From UBA4742 sp963734965 (GTDB lineage Bacteria; Actinomycetota; Acidimicrobiia; Acidimicrobiales; Acidimicrobilacustridaceae), in contig CAVTJK010000004.1 of the NCBI GenBank assembly GCA_963734965.1, forward strand, positions 1,364,001 to 1,428,000: 64,000 nt of DNA, read 5' to 3'. Below the pieces are notes generated by a model. It searched no databases. It had not been told where the DNA came from and was given only the letters and a program-made list of their open reading frames with translations. The translations under genes were made by a program, and so were the position numbers. This document shows positions 26,679-38,527 of the stretch, piece by piece; within the stretch, counting starts at the first letter, position 1; every line of letters begins with the position of its first letter.

Positions 26679-29600
26679 TCACATCGGATCTCCGGCCACG
26701 GGATAGGGCTCCGCGGCCTCCCAGAGCAGAGCGGCGGGGCGGGGCCGGGCGAACATGAAGCCCTGCGCCCGATCGCAGCCCAAGCGACGCAGCTCGTCGA
26801 GCTGGCGCCGGGTCTCGACCCCTTCGGCGACCGCTCGCAGCCCGAGGGCCCGGCCCAGGCTGATGATGGCCGTGACGATCGCCGTGTCGTCGGGGTCGTC
26901 GCCGAGCCCGTCGACGAAGGACCGGTCGATCTTCAACACGTCGACGGGGAAGCGCTTGAGGTAGCTGAGCGACGAGTAGCCCGTCCCGAAGTCGTCGATG
27001 GCCAGCTCGACACCCAGCTCGTGAAGATCCTGGAGCACCTTGAGGCCGGCGGCCGGATCGGACATGAGCGCCGTCTCGGTGATCTCGAGGCACAACGACG
27101 AGGGCTCGATGCCCGCCCCCTCGAGGGCCGTCACGACCTGATCCACGAGGTCGGACTGGGCGATCTGGCGGGCCGAGAGGTTCACGCGCATCGTGAGCGG
27201 GAAGTCGGGGCGCTCGCGACGCCACACGCCGGCCTGGCGGCAGGCTTCGGTCAGCACCCACGCGCCCAGGTCGATGATGAGACCCGAGTCCTCGGCCAGC
27301 TCGATGAAGGCGCCGGCCTCGAGCAGGCCCCCGACGGGGTGATGCCACCGGGCCAGCGCCTCGCATCCGAGCATGACGCCCGAATCGAGGGACAGCTCGG
27401 GCTGGTAGTAGACCTCGATCTCGCCCATCTCGACGGCTCGCCGCAGATGGGTCTCGGTCTGGAGCCGTTCGGTGGCCTGCGTGCGCAGGTTCTCGTCGAA
27501 GATCTCGTAGCGGTCACGGCCCCGCGCCTTGGCCAGGTACATGGCGGCGTCGGCGTCGCGGAGCAGTCCGCCGGCCGTGTCGTCGGGTCCGGTCGCCACC
27601 GCGATCCCGATGCTGACGGTGGTGAAGACCTCGGTGCCGTCGACGACGACCGGCTCCTTGAGCACGGCGTGGATCCGCTCCGCCAGCATGATCGGGTCGC
27701 GAGGATCGGAGAAGTCGTCGATGAGCACCACGAACTCGTCACCGCCGAGGCGGGCCACGGTGTCGGTCGGTCGCAGGGCCGAGCTGAGCCGGGCCGCCGC
27801 CGCCACCAACAGGTGGTCGCCGGCGGTGTGGCCGAGCGAGTCGTTGACGACCTTGAACCGGTCCAGGTCGAGGAACAGCAGCCCGACGGCTTGGGCGATG
27901 CGCTTGCGCCGGGCCAGGATCCGGGTCAGCTGATCGATCAGCAGCGCCCGGTTGGCCAGTCCCGTGAGCGGGTCGTGCAGCGCCTGATGCGCCAGCTCGG
28001 CCTCGGTCCGCTTGAGCGCGGTGATGTCGGTGTTCATCACCAGCACGTGCTCGACCAGCCCCTCCTCGTCGAACTCGGGGACCGCCCTCGACTGGAACCA
28101 CATCGGCTTGCCCGAGACCTCGAACTCCCACTCGGTGTCGAGGCTCTCGCCGCTGCTGATGACCCGTTCGAGCGCGAGGGTCCACTGCTGCTCGTCCGCC
28201 ACGCCGAAGATGCTGGCGGTGTGCCCGATCACCTCCGACACCGAGATCCCGGTGAGCTGCTCGTAGGCCGGGCTCAGGTAGACGAGGTGGAGGTCGCGGT
28301 CGAAGCGGGCGATGATCGCCGGCGAGCTCTCGACCACGGTCCGGTAGCGCTGCTCGCTGGCCTGCAGCTCGAGCTCCTGGCGATGGCGCTCGGTGATGTC
28401 CTCGGCGTGCGACACCGTGTAGCGCAGCTTGCCGTCGCGGGCCCGCACGCCGGAGATGTGCAGACGGAGCCAGACCAGGGCGCCGTCGGATCGCACGATC
28501 CGGACCTCGAGCGATTCCTGCTCGGACTCGCCGCTGATCGACGCGCTCGTGGTGGCGCGTCAGCGCCGGCAGGTCGTCGGGGTGCACCAGATCGGACACT
28601 GGCGTCCCGATCAGCTCGTCCTCGGAGTGACCCACCAGATCGCAGTAGGCCTGGTTGACCTGGATGTGGCGACCGTCAGGAGCGCTCAGCACCATGCCGA
28701 GGGGCGCGTTCGTGAAGGCCAGACCGAACCGTTGCTCGGCGTCGCTGCGGGCCAGTGCCTGGGAGATGATGCCGGCCGCCGAGCTGAGCACCGAGATGTG
28801 GTCGTCGCTCCAGATGCGCTCGCGGTCGACGAGGTCGAAGCCGATGAAACCGATCAGGCGACCCTCGTCGGCCAGCGGCACGGCCAGCACCGACTGGGCG
28901 CCCTGCGGCTTGAGGATGTCGATCTCGTTCCGCCACGCCGGCGTCTGGTCGGCCACCCGCGGGATGTAGATGGGTTCGAGTCGCTGCAGCGTGCCCATCC
29001 ACTCGGGGACCCGCGTCTGGGCGACGGCTCCGAGGCCCTTGATCTCGGAGGGCACACCCGTCGAGGTCCACTCGTGGGTGTTCTCGATCACCCCTCGATC
29101 GTCACGGTTCACGAACACGTAGACCCGGTCGACGTTGACGAAGGTCCCGATGTCGGCCAACGCGCCGGCGATGCACGCGTCGACCTCGTGGGCCGGGCGA
29201 TGGATGAACGACGACGCGACGCGCGTGAGCAGATCCTCGAACGCCAGCCGCTGGCGCAGGGCATCGAGGGTGTGACCGCGGTCCTTGGCGTCGCGGAGCA
29301 CGACCGCCCGGTACCCGACGCCGTCGAGCGCCGGACCGGCGTGCACGAACAGCAGCACCTCGCGCCAGGTGTCGCTGGCGTGGCGCATGAGCACACGCGT
29401 ACCCACATCGTGGTGGCCGTGACCGCGTGTCAGCTTGGCCACCACGTCGTCGGCGTCGTCGGGATGCAGGAACTCGACCAGGCTGTGATCGAGCACCTCG
29501 ACCTGTTCGAACCCGAGCAGCACCCTGATCGCCGGGCTGACATAGCCCACCGAGGCATCGGCCGCGACCGTGAGCACGACGTCGCTGACCTGCGCCAGCG

Positions 29601-29727
29601 TCTCGTCGAGCTGCACCCGACTCACCAGCGCGCCGAGATCCCTTTCGGAGAAATCCCCCGCCGGGTCGTCCGCACCGGCCCAGTCAGTACCGCCGCCGGC
29701 CTGCAGGCCGGTGGATGTCTCGGGCAC
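26679..29727 (-). CDS. Multi-PAS-GAF-GGDEF-EAL c-di-GMP signalling protein (one frameshift)
   Basis: About 1015 residues after repair. Order: PAS (about 35-125), GAF (about 150-330), PAS (about 335-435), PAS (about 460-570), GGDEF and EAL. The N-terminal frame starts with GTG at 29727 (AAGGA upstream). It shifts at about 28550 into the frame carrying VRIVRSDGALVWLRLHISG. Here GGDEF is canonical (RLGGDEFVVL) with an intact I-site RPTD five residues before, and EAL is complete (CEALARWHHP, CLEITETALM, DDFGTGYSSL, AEGVET). Both synthesis and breakdown of c-di-GMP are possible. The sensor ligand is unknown. Confidence 0.9.
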
Positions 29728-29890
29728 GGACTTATCCTTCCGTCCAATAGGTCGCGGTCATTGTAGTTACTTCCTCTATCGGCGGGGCCACCAGACACCT
29801 GAGGCGATAAAGATCATCTGGGTACAACTCGACGCCCCCCGACCGAACAGGCCGGCTCCGGCCCGATGGCCGAGTGGGTAGCGTTCCAAG

Positions 29891-32128
29891 GTGGGCAGTC
29901 AGGTCGACCTCTCCGGTACGTGGCGCGCCGTCGCCGCGGATGAGTCGCAGCTACGGGACTATCACGATCCCGACTTCGATGACGGCACCTGGCCGATCGC
30001 CACCGTACCCGGGCACTGGCGATCCGACCCCGCCCTCGACGGGACCGATGGCAACGTGCTCTACCGAACGGTGTTCGACACGCCGTCGGACTTCGGGCTC
30101 GGCCCCGAGTGGGCCGGCGAGCCCAACGGTCCCGATCGTCGTACCTGGCTGGTGTTCGACGGCATCTTCTACACGAGCGACGTCTGGCTCGACGGCACCT
30201 ATCTCGGCGACACCGAGGGCTACTTCTTCCCGCACGAGTTCGAGATCAGTGAGCAGGTCGCGGCCCGGTCCGAGCATGCGCTGGCGCTGGAGGTCGCCTG
30301 TCCGCGACCGAGCGACGTGACCGCGAAGCGAAACCTGACCGGCGTGTTCCAGCACTGGGACCTGCTCGACCAGGACTGGAACCCGGGCGGCATCTGGCGG
30401 CCGGTTCGCCTCGAGCAGTCGGGGATGGTCCGCATCAAGCACTGGCGGGTGCTCTGCCGCGAGGTCACCGATCAGGCGGCGACCTTGGCGCTTCGCGTCG
30501 TGGTCGACACCGTCGAAGCCGAGACGGTCGAGCTGGTGACGACCATCGTGGCCCGACCTTCGGACCCCGGTCCGGGCGAGCCGGGTGCTCGTCGGTCCGG
30601 GCCAACAGCACCGCCACCACCGCTCCCAGTCACTGGCCGCCGGCGAGAACCGGGTCGAGTGGACGGTGACCGTCCCCGAACCCCGCCGCTGGTGGCCCCA
30701 CGCCCTGGGCGACCAGCCCCTCTATGACGTCGAGGTCGAGGTGCGCACCGAGACGGGCGCGGTCAGCGACCGCCGCCGGCGCCACATCGGCCTGCGCACC
30801 ATCGAGACGCGCGACTGGATCACCCGCGTCAACGGCGAGCGCCTCTTCCTGAAGGGCGCCAACCAGGGACCGACGCGCGTGGCGCTCGGCGAGGCCACCC
30901 CCGACGAGATGCGGCGCGACATCGCGCTGGCCGTCGACACGGGTCTCGACTTCCTGCGCCTCCACGCTCACATCGCCCGACCCGAGCTCTACGACGCGGC
31001 CGACGAAGCGGGCTTGCTGCTGTGGCAGGACCTGCCCCTGCAGTGGGGCTACAGCCGCAGCGTCCGCAGCCAGGCTCGCCGCCAGGCCCGTCTGGCCGTC
31101 GACCACTTCGGCCATCACCCCTCGATCTTCCTGTGGTGCGGGCACAACGAGCCGATCGCGCTCGACTTCGAGCCCGGGTCGACGACCGAGCCCCATCCGG
31201 GGGGCCGCCGACATGGCGCGGGAGTTCGCGACCCAGGCGCTCCCGACCTGGAACCGCACGCTGTTGGATCGCGCCATCAAGACCGTGCTCGAGCGCAACG
31301 ACGGCACGCGCCCCGTGGTGGCCCACTCGGGCGTGTTCCCCCACCCGCCCCAGCTCGACGGCACCGACACCCACCTCTACCTCGGTTGGCACTCCGGCGA
31401 CGAGCGCGACCTGCCCGCCCTCTTGGCCCGCTGGCCACGGCTGGCCCGGTTCGTCAGCGAGTTCGGCGCCCAGGCCATCCCGGCCACCGACGCCTTCATG
31501 CATGCCGAGCGTTGGCCCGATCTCGACTGGGACGAGGCTGGCGCGCCACCACGGGCTGCAGCGCGCCCTGTTCGACCGCTATGTCCCGCCCGCCGAGTTC
31601 GACCGGTACGAGGACTGGAAGGAGGAGACCCAGCTCTACCAGAGCCGGGTGCTGCGCTATCAGATCGAGACGCTCCGACGGCTCAAGTACCGGCCCACGG
31701 GCGGCTTCGCCCAGTTCTGCTTCGCCGACAGCTCGCCGGCGGTGACGTGCTCGGTCCTCGACGTCCAGCGGATCCCGAAGCCCGGCTACGACGCCCTGCG
31801 CGCCGCCTGCCAGCCGGTCATCGTCGTGGCCGACCGGCCCCCGGCCCACGTGCATCCGGGGGACCGCCTGGCCCTGGACGTCCACGTGGTCAGCGACGCA
31901 CGTATCGCTCATAGCGATATAGTTGTGCGTGCCCATCTCTCTTGGGAACAGGAGGTCCGCCGTGACTGGTCCTGGCAGGGTGACATCCCAGCCGACGACT
32001 GCGTCTTCGTCGGCACCATCGGCTTCGATGTCCCCGTCACCGACGACGCCCTCGTCATCGACCTCGAGCTCACCGGCGACGGCCTGGCCGCCACCGCCCG
32101 CTACGGCACCTGGGTCATCTCGCACTAG
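29891..32128 (+). CDS. Glycoside hydrolase family 2 (beta-mannosidase/galactosidase-like; three frameshifts)
   Basis: About 745 residues if three shifts (about 30585, 31200 in a run of six G, and 31536) are repaired. The N-terminal jelly-roll sugar-binding domain (VDLSGTWRAV, VWLDGTYLGDTEGYFFPHEF) is followed by the immunoglobulin-like domain and the TIM barrel. The acid/base Glu is in FLWCGHNEP and the likely nucleophile Glu in RFVSEFGAQ. No signal peptide is seen, so it is cytoplasmic and acts on imported oligosaccharides; mannosidase is the best guess. Three breaks in one gene could mean real decay, but other core genes here are broken in the same way. Confidence 0.82.
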
Positions 32129-32133
32129 CGCCT

Positions 32134-32164
32134 TGGCTCTCCGGTCGGCGAGCCTCCCTGCGAG
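32134..32164. repeat. 31-bp dispersed repeat, copy 2
   Basis: Exact reverse complement of 1235-1265. The hairpin part (32135-32154, loop GGTC, one mismatch) begins seven bases after the glycosidase stop codon. No T tract follows. Confidence 0.8.
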
Positions 32165-32317
32165 CGGCTTCGCCATCCGGCTGTCGCCGCACGAGCTGCT
32201 CCGCCGGCGGCTGCGCAGCGTCCCGACCAGACCAGATCGTCAGCCGGCCCGGCGCACCGTGCGACGAGCGTCGTGACCGCGGCGATCCCAGCAGGCGTGG
32301 AGTTCCTGTCAGGGGAG

Positions 32318-33096
32318 GTGACCAGCGACACAACACAACCGGTGCCCGAGCTCAGTCCTGACATCAGCGTCGAGCCGATCCGCAAGCCACCGCGGCGGCG
32401 ACGGCCGTTCCTGGTCGAGCTGTACGGGACGGCGTCGGCAAGAAGTGGGTGATGGCCGTCACCGGCGTGGTGTTGCTCGGCTTCATCGTCTTCCACGCCA
32501 TCGGCAACCTGAAGATGTACCTCGGCGCCGACGAGTTCAACGCCTACAGCGAGTTCCTCCGCGAGTGCTGGTGCCGTTCTTCCCGCGGACCCTCCTGCTG
32601 TGGATCGCTCCGCGTCGGTCTGTCGCTGGCCTTCGTCTTCCACATCCACTCGGCCTACTCGCTGACCCGGATGAACCAGAAGGCGAACGTGAAGTACGAG
32701 TCGCGCCGCGACTACCTGGCCGCCAACTTCGCCTCGCGCACGATGCGCTGGACCGGCACGATCATCCTGCTGTTCCTGATCTGGCACCTGGCCGACCTGA
32801 CCTGGGGGCTGCACCCGATCGCGGTCAAGCACTGGACGCGGGGGCTGACCTATCAGAACGTCACCGAGAGCCTGAAGCGACCGGGCGTCGCTGCGCTGTA
32901 CATCGTCGCCAACATCGCTCTCGGCATCCACCTGTTCCACGGCTCGTGGAGCCTGTTCCAGAGCCTCGGCCTCAACAACCCCCGCTTCAACAACGCGCGC
33001 CGGGTCTTCGCCGCCGGGTTCGCGGCGTTGATCACGGTCATCAACGTGAGCTTCCCGATCATGGCGCTGGCCGGCGTCACCGGCGTCTCGAGCTGA
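32318..33096 (+). CDS. sdhC: Succinate dehydrogenase cytochrome b subunit (b558 family; three frameshifts)
   Basis: The membrane anchor of succinate:quinone oxidoreductase, of the single-subunit b558 type. Identity is clear from TGVVLLGFIVFHAIGNLKMY, FHIHSAYSLTRMNQKA and LIWHLADLTWGLHPIAV, with histidines that can ligate two haems and five TM segments. The reading frame breaks near 32430, 32572 and 32618, and each repair gives the expected family sequence. The start is uncertain: GTG at 32318 (VTSDTTQPVPELSPD) or in-frame GTGs at 32273 or 32297. It precedes sdhA by 13 bases. Confidence 0.85.
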
Positions 33097-33109
33097 GGAG
33101 TCCGACCCC

Positions 33110-35061
<1,952 letters not shown>

Positions 35062-35107
35062 CGAGCCTGTCACGCGAGGCTGAGCCCACCACCTGTCGGG
35101 TGTCGGC

Positions 35108-35869
35108 ATGAACTTGCACCTGCGGGTGTGGCGCCAGGACGGGCCGGACGCGCCCGGACGCTTCGAGGAGTACGACGCGGCGGGCATCAACGAGGACATG
35201 TCGTTCCTCGAGATGCTCGACACCGTGAACGAGTCACTGATCGCCGAGGGTCGCGAGCCCATCGTGTTCGACAGCGACTGCCGCGAGGGGATCTGCGGCA
35301 CGTGCGGACTGATGATCAACGGCCACGCCCACGGTCCCGAGAAGGGCACGGCCACCTGTCAGCTGCACATGCGCAAGTTCGTCGACGGCGAGACCCTCAC
35401 CATCGAGCCCTGGCGGGCGACGGCCTTCCCGATCATCCGCGACCTCATGGTCGACCGGAGCCCCTTCGACGCCATCATCGAGGCCGGCGGCTACATCTCG
35501 GTCAACACGGGATCGGCGCCTGACGCCAACCTGATCCCGGTCCCCAAGCCGGTGGCCGACGCGGCCATGGATGCCGCCGCCTGCATCGGGTGCGGCGCCT
35601 GCGTGGCGGCCTGCCCGAACAGTGCCGGACAGTTGTTCACGGCCGCCAAGGTCGCCCACCTGAACCTGCTTCCCCAGGGTCAGGCCGAGCGCTGGAGCCG
35701 GACCGAGAACATGGTCGAGACCATGGAGGAGTTCTTCGGCTCGTGCACCAACCACGGCGAATGCGAGCAGGCGTGCCCGAAGGAGATCAGCATCGACTTC
35801 ATCGCCTACATGAACCGTGACTACGTCAAGGCCAAGATCAAGAACCGCAAGCTGATCAGCCAGAAGTAG
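35108..35869 (+). CDS. sdhB: Succinate dehydrogenase iron-sulfur subunit
   Basis: A 253-residue intact protein with three cluster motifs: the [2Fe-2S] set in DCREGICGTCGLM and the later C in TATCQ, then CIGCGACVAACPNS and CTNHGECEQACPKEI for the [4Fe-4S] and [3Fe-4S] sites. It passes electrons from SdhA to the quinone site in SdhC. It starts 46 bases after sdhA, completing an sdhCAB operon. Confidence 0.95.
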   Translation: MNLHLRVWRQDGPDAPGRFEEYDAAGINEDMSFLEMLDTVNESLIAEGREPIVFDSDCREGICGTCGLMINGHAHGPEKGTATCQLHMRKFVDGETLTIEPWRATAFPIIRDLMVDRSPFDAIIEAGGYISVNTGSAPDANLIPVPKPVADAAMDAAACIGCGACVAACPNSAGQLFTAAKVAHLNLLPQGQAERWSRTENMVETMEEFFGSCTNHGECEQACPKEISIDFIAYMNRDYVKAKIKNRKLISQK

Positions 35870-35898
35870 TTCAGCCCTCAGAAGTAGAGTCGGGCGCT

Positions 35899-36726
35899 GT
35901 GCGGCAGACAGGGCGCCAGGCGGTGCTGGTGGTGGCGTTCCTGGCGACGGTCGTGGTCACCGGATGCGGAGCGACGAGCTCGACGACATCTACTGGCACC
36001 AGTCAGGACGGACAGCACTTCGTGATCGCCGCCGGCTCGTCCGACGCGACCCGCCGCTCGACGGCCCGGGTGCTCGAGACCCGAGCTCGCGCCCTCGGCG
36101 GGTCAGCCCAGCTGTCCGGAGGCGACATCGTGGTGCGCGTGCCGGGCGGATCGCGCAACGCCCTCGCCCTCATCGCCGCCGGCCACATCGGGTTCCGGCC
36201 GGTCCTGGCCGCCCATGGTGCGCCCGACGCTCCTGGCCTGGGGCCCGCTCCTCCGGCCGTCACCCCTCCGGGGCAGATCCAGCCGGACCGCCCCGTGGTC
36301 CTGGCCCAGCACGAGGTGACCACGGGTCGGACCGTCGCCATCCTCGAGCTCGGGCCCGAGGTCGCGTCCGGCTCGATGCTCGAATCGGCGAGAGCCGATC
36401 TCAGCCCGGCGCGCACCTGGGAGGTTCGACCCGTGTTCCGGCCCGGCGCCTCGGGCATCGATCAGTTCAATCGGATCGCCGCCGGTTGCTTCGCAACAGG
36501 ACCGCGGTGCCCGGCGCTGAGCGGTGCGGCCCATGGATCGGTGGCCATCACCCTCGACGGAGTCATCCTCACCGCCCCGACCATCGATGCCCCCAGCTTC
36601 AAGCGCGACCAGATCACCATCTCCGGGGACTACACGCCCGACGAGGCCCGGATCCTGGCCGCCATCCTGAGCTCCGGCGAGCTTCCGGCCACCGTCGAAC
36701 CCGTTTCGACCACGCCGACGACCTGA
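35899..36726 (+). CDS. Lipoprotein with stand-alone SecD P1-head-like domain
   Basis: A 275-residue protein with a lipoprotein signal (lipobox VTGC, Cys at about residue 23). Its C-terminal third resembles the SecD/SecDF periplasmic head: GSVAITLDGVILTAPTID, then a short linker to ITISGDYTPDEARILAAILSSGELPA, the SecD 'LA..L.SG.LP' ending. No TM bundle of SecD follows, so it cannot be a full translocase component. The N-terminal half also resembles the SecD P1 base (ARVLETRARALGGSAQLSGGDIVVRVPG). Its role in secretion is inference. Confidence 0.75.
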   Translation: MRQTGRQAVLVVAFLATVVVTGCGATSSTTSTGTSQDGQHFVIAAGSSDATRRSTARVLETRARALGGSAQLSGGDIVVRVPGGSRNALALIAAGHIGFRPVLAAHGAPDAPGLGPAPPAVTPPGQIQPDRPVVLAQHEVTTGRTVAILELGPEVASGSMLESARADLSPARTWEVRPVFRPGASGIDQFNRIAAGCFATGPRCPALSGAAHGSVAITLDGVILTAPTIDAPSFKRDQITISGDYTPDEARILAAILSSGELPATVEPVSTTPTT

Positions 36727-36765
36727 GTCCGACGACCTGGGTCCGCCGGCCGCCGAGCGCCGGGC

Positions 36766-37413
36766 TCAGACGGTCGTGCGGCTGGCCTTGCTGGCCTTGC
36801 GCCGTTGGCGCAGGTACTCGAAGGCGATCGGGATGAGCGACAACACGATGATGATGACGACCGCGTAGTCGAGGTAGTCGCCGATCTTCGGGAACTTCTT
36901 GCCCAGTCCGTAGCCGAGGCACAGCATCGTGGTCGACCAGGCCACGCCTCCGACGATGTTGTAGAGCACGAACGTGCGGTAGCGCATGTTCGACGCGCCG
37001 GCCACGATGGGGGCGAAGGTGCGCACGACCGGCACGAACCGGGCGATGACGATGGTCTTCGACCCGTGCCGCTCGTAGAAGTCCTCGGCTCGCTGAAGGT
37101 GCTCGCGCTTGAACAGCCTCGACTCGGGCTTGGAGAACAAGCGCGGGCCGGTCTTGTTGCCGAACATGTAGCCGACCTGATCGCCGAGGATGGCGGCGAC
37201 GGCGCACCCGATCAACAGGACCGGGAAGGGCCACAACACGTTTCGGGTGGCCGACAAGAGCCCGGCCGTGAACAGGAGCGAGTCACCGGGCAGGAAGAAC
37301 CCGATCATGATGCCGGACTCGGCGAACACGATCGCGAACAGGCCGAGGGTCCCCACGCTGTCGAGGATCTTGTTCGGATCGAGGCCGAGGGACGCGATCA
37401 GGGCGGAACGCAT
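36766..37413 (-). CDS. DedA/SNARE-associated family membrane protein
   Basis: A 215-residue protein with the DedA features: FAESGIMIGFFLPGDSLLFTAGLL, GDQVGYMFGNKTGPRLF and the conserved FYERHGSKTIVIARFVPVVRTFAPIVAGAS block with essential Glu/Arg residues. DedA proteins act in envelope homeostasis and lipid-carrier flipping. Four to five hydrophobic segments are present and the end is lysine/arginine-rich. It is convergent with the SecD-like lipoprotein gene. Confidence 0.9.
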   Translation of the reverse strand: MRSALIASLGLDPNKILDSVGTLGLFAIVFAESGIMIGFFLPGDSLLFTAGLLSATRNVLWPFPVLLIGCAVAAILGDQVGYMFGNKTGPRLFSKPESRLFKREHLQRAEDFYERHGSKTIVIARFVPVVRTFAPIVAGASNMRYRTFVLYNIVGGVAWSTTMLCLGYGLGKKFPKIGDYLDYAVVIIIVLSLIPIAFEYLRQRRKASKASRTTV

Positions 37414-37500
37414 CGGGACAGACTAGTGGGGTGCCCCGAGCCCCCCGGACGCGGCGCCCCCGACGGGTCGAGACGGGAGAAGAGGTCGGAACGGGGGAGG

Positions 37501-38463
37501 TCAGGTCGGGGGCTGGTTGAACTCGATCCAGCCGATGCCGGATCGGCCGTCGCTCGCCCGGACCCGGGCCATGGCCCGGGGGAAGCGGGCCTCGGCGCCG
37601 CCCGGCCCGACGAGCAGCACCGGCGACCAGGCGATCGGCTCGACGGTGAGCCCCAGGCCTTCGACCTCGAGCGTCGCCTCGGTCGGGATGGCCTCGGCGC
37701 CGAGGGTCGGCGTGGCCTCGAAGCTGGTGACCAGGTCGAGACCACCGAGCGGCGGCTGCACGTAGCCGATGGCAAACCCCTCCGACGGCAGCGTGGTCAC
37801 GGCATGCAGGCGCGTGCCGTCGTCGAGCCGAAAGGCGGTCCAGCACCAGCCCCGGGTCCACCAGTCCCGCTCTCCCCACGAGTGATCGCGCTGGCCCGGT
37901 CCCTCGAACTCGATGCGCTCGTCACCCACCAGGATCTCGCCGTGCACGCGGCACGGGATCTCGTAGCGATCGAGTCCCTGCGGCCACCGGAAGGGGATGC
38001 CGTCGGTCTCCCACTCGAGGTCGAAGCCCAGGGGGGTGCGCTCGCCACGCAGGCCGTGGTACGTGTCGGCCGGATCGTCGAGGGCCACGCCGAAGGCCTC
38101 GAGCCCGAGGCTGAAGTGCTCGAGGGGCGTCTCGACGTTGTGGTCCGCCCACAAGCCATCGGTGCGGAGCTCGAGCGAGTCGTAGCGGCGAGGGAAGGGC
38201 ACGGCGTTGTCGATGACGGTGACGAGCGACCGGTCGGGTCCGACCACGCACGCCCAGTACCAGATCACGCCTCCGCCGGCGGGACCGAGGTTGGGGTAGC
38301 GCCCGATGCGGACATAGCCACCCACCGACCCGTCGGCCGCCGTGAAGTCGAGGTAGTACGACTCCTGCCACAGCGCCTCGGGACCGGCCCGATGGGTTCC
38401 CTCGTCGGCCGGATCGACGGGCCCGAACGGCAGCTCGACTGGTTCTGACACTGGTCCTGTCAC
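37501..38463 (-). CDS. AttH/CrtC-like lipocalin-fold protein (DUF7064/7065 type)
   Basis: A 320-residue beta-rich protein. The central motif IEFEGPGQRDHSWGERDWW is typical of the AttH/hydroxyneurosporene-hydratase-like fold found near steroid and terpenoid catabolic genes. WQESYYLDFTAADGSVGGYVRIG opens the first half. No signal peptide or membrane segment is visible. The GTG start at 38463 is uncertain, with another in-frame GTG 12 bases downstream. It is divergent from the amidohydrolase gene across an inverted repeat, which suggests joint control. The substrate is unknown. Confidence 0.7.
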   Translation of the reverse strand: MTGPVSEPVELPFGPVDPADEGTHRAGPEALWQESYYLDFTAADGSVGGYVRIGRYPNLGPAGGGVIWYWACVVGPDRSLVTVIDNAVPFPRRYDSLELRTDGLWADHNVETPLEHFSLGLEAFGVALDDPADTYHGLRGERTPLGFDLEWETDGIPFRWPQGLDRYEIPCRVHGEILVGDERIEFEGPGQRDHSWGERDWWTRGWCWTAFRLDDGTRLHAVTTLPSEGFAIGYVQPPLGGLDLVTSFEATPTLGAEAIPTEATLEVEGLGLTVEPIAWSPVLLVGPGGAEARFPRAMARVRASDGRSGIGWIEFNQPPT

Positions 38464-38497
38464 CGGTCCAGCTTCGCACGGTCCTTCCGCTCGGGCT

Positions 38498-38518
38498 CTA
38501 GTGGCGCTCTGCCACTAG
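38498..38518. promoter_or_regulatory. Inverted repeat operator candidate CTAGTGGC-N5-GCCACTAG
   Basis: A perfect 8-bp inverted repeat with a five-base spacer lies in the 64-base gap between two divergent genes, ending ten bases before the amidohydrolase ATG. Its form suits a dimeric TetR-like repressor or a translation-blocking hairpin. No dedicated regulator gene is adjacent. Confidence 0.55.
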
Positions 38519-38527
38519 CCTTCGGGC

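Noticed and set aside
29866..29900. tRNA-like stretch (GATGGCCGAGTGGGTAGC) before the GH2 gene
   Set aside because: It resembles a tRNA D-arm but no acceptor, anticodon or T arm can be placed around it, and the glycosidase reading frame begins inside the region.
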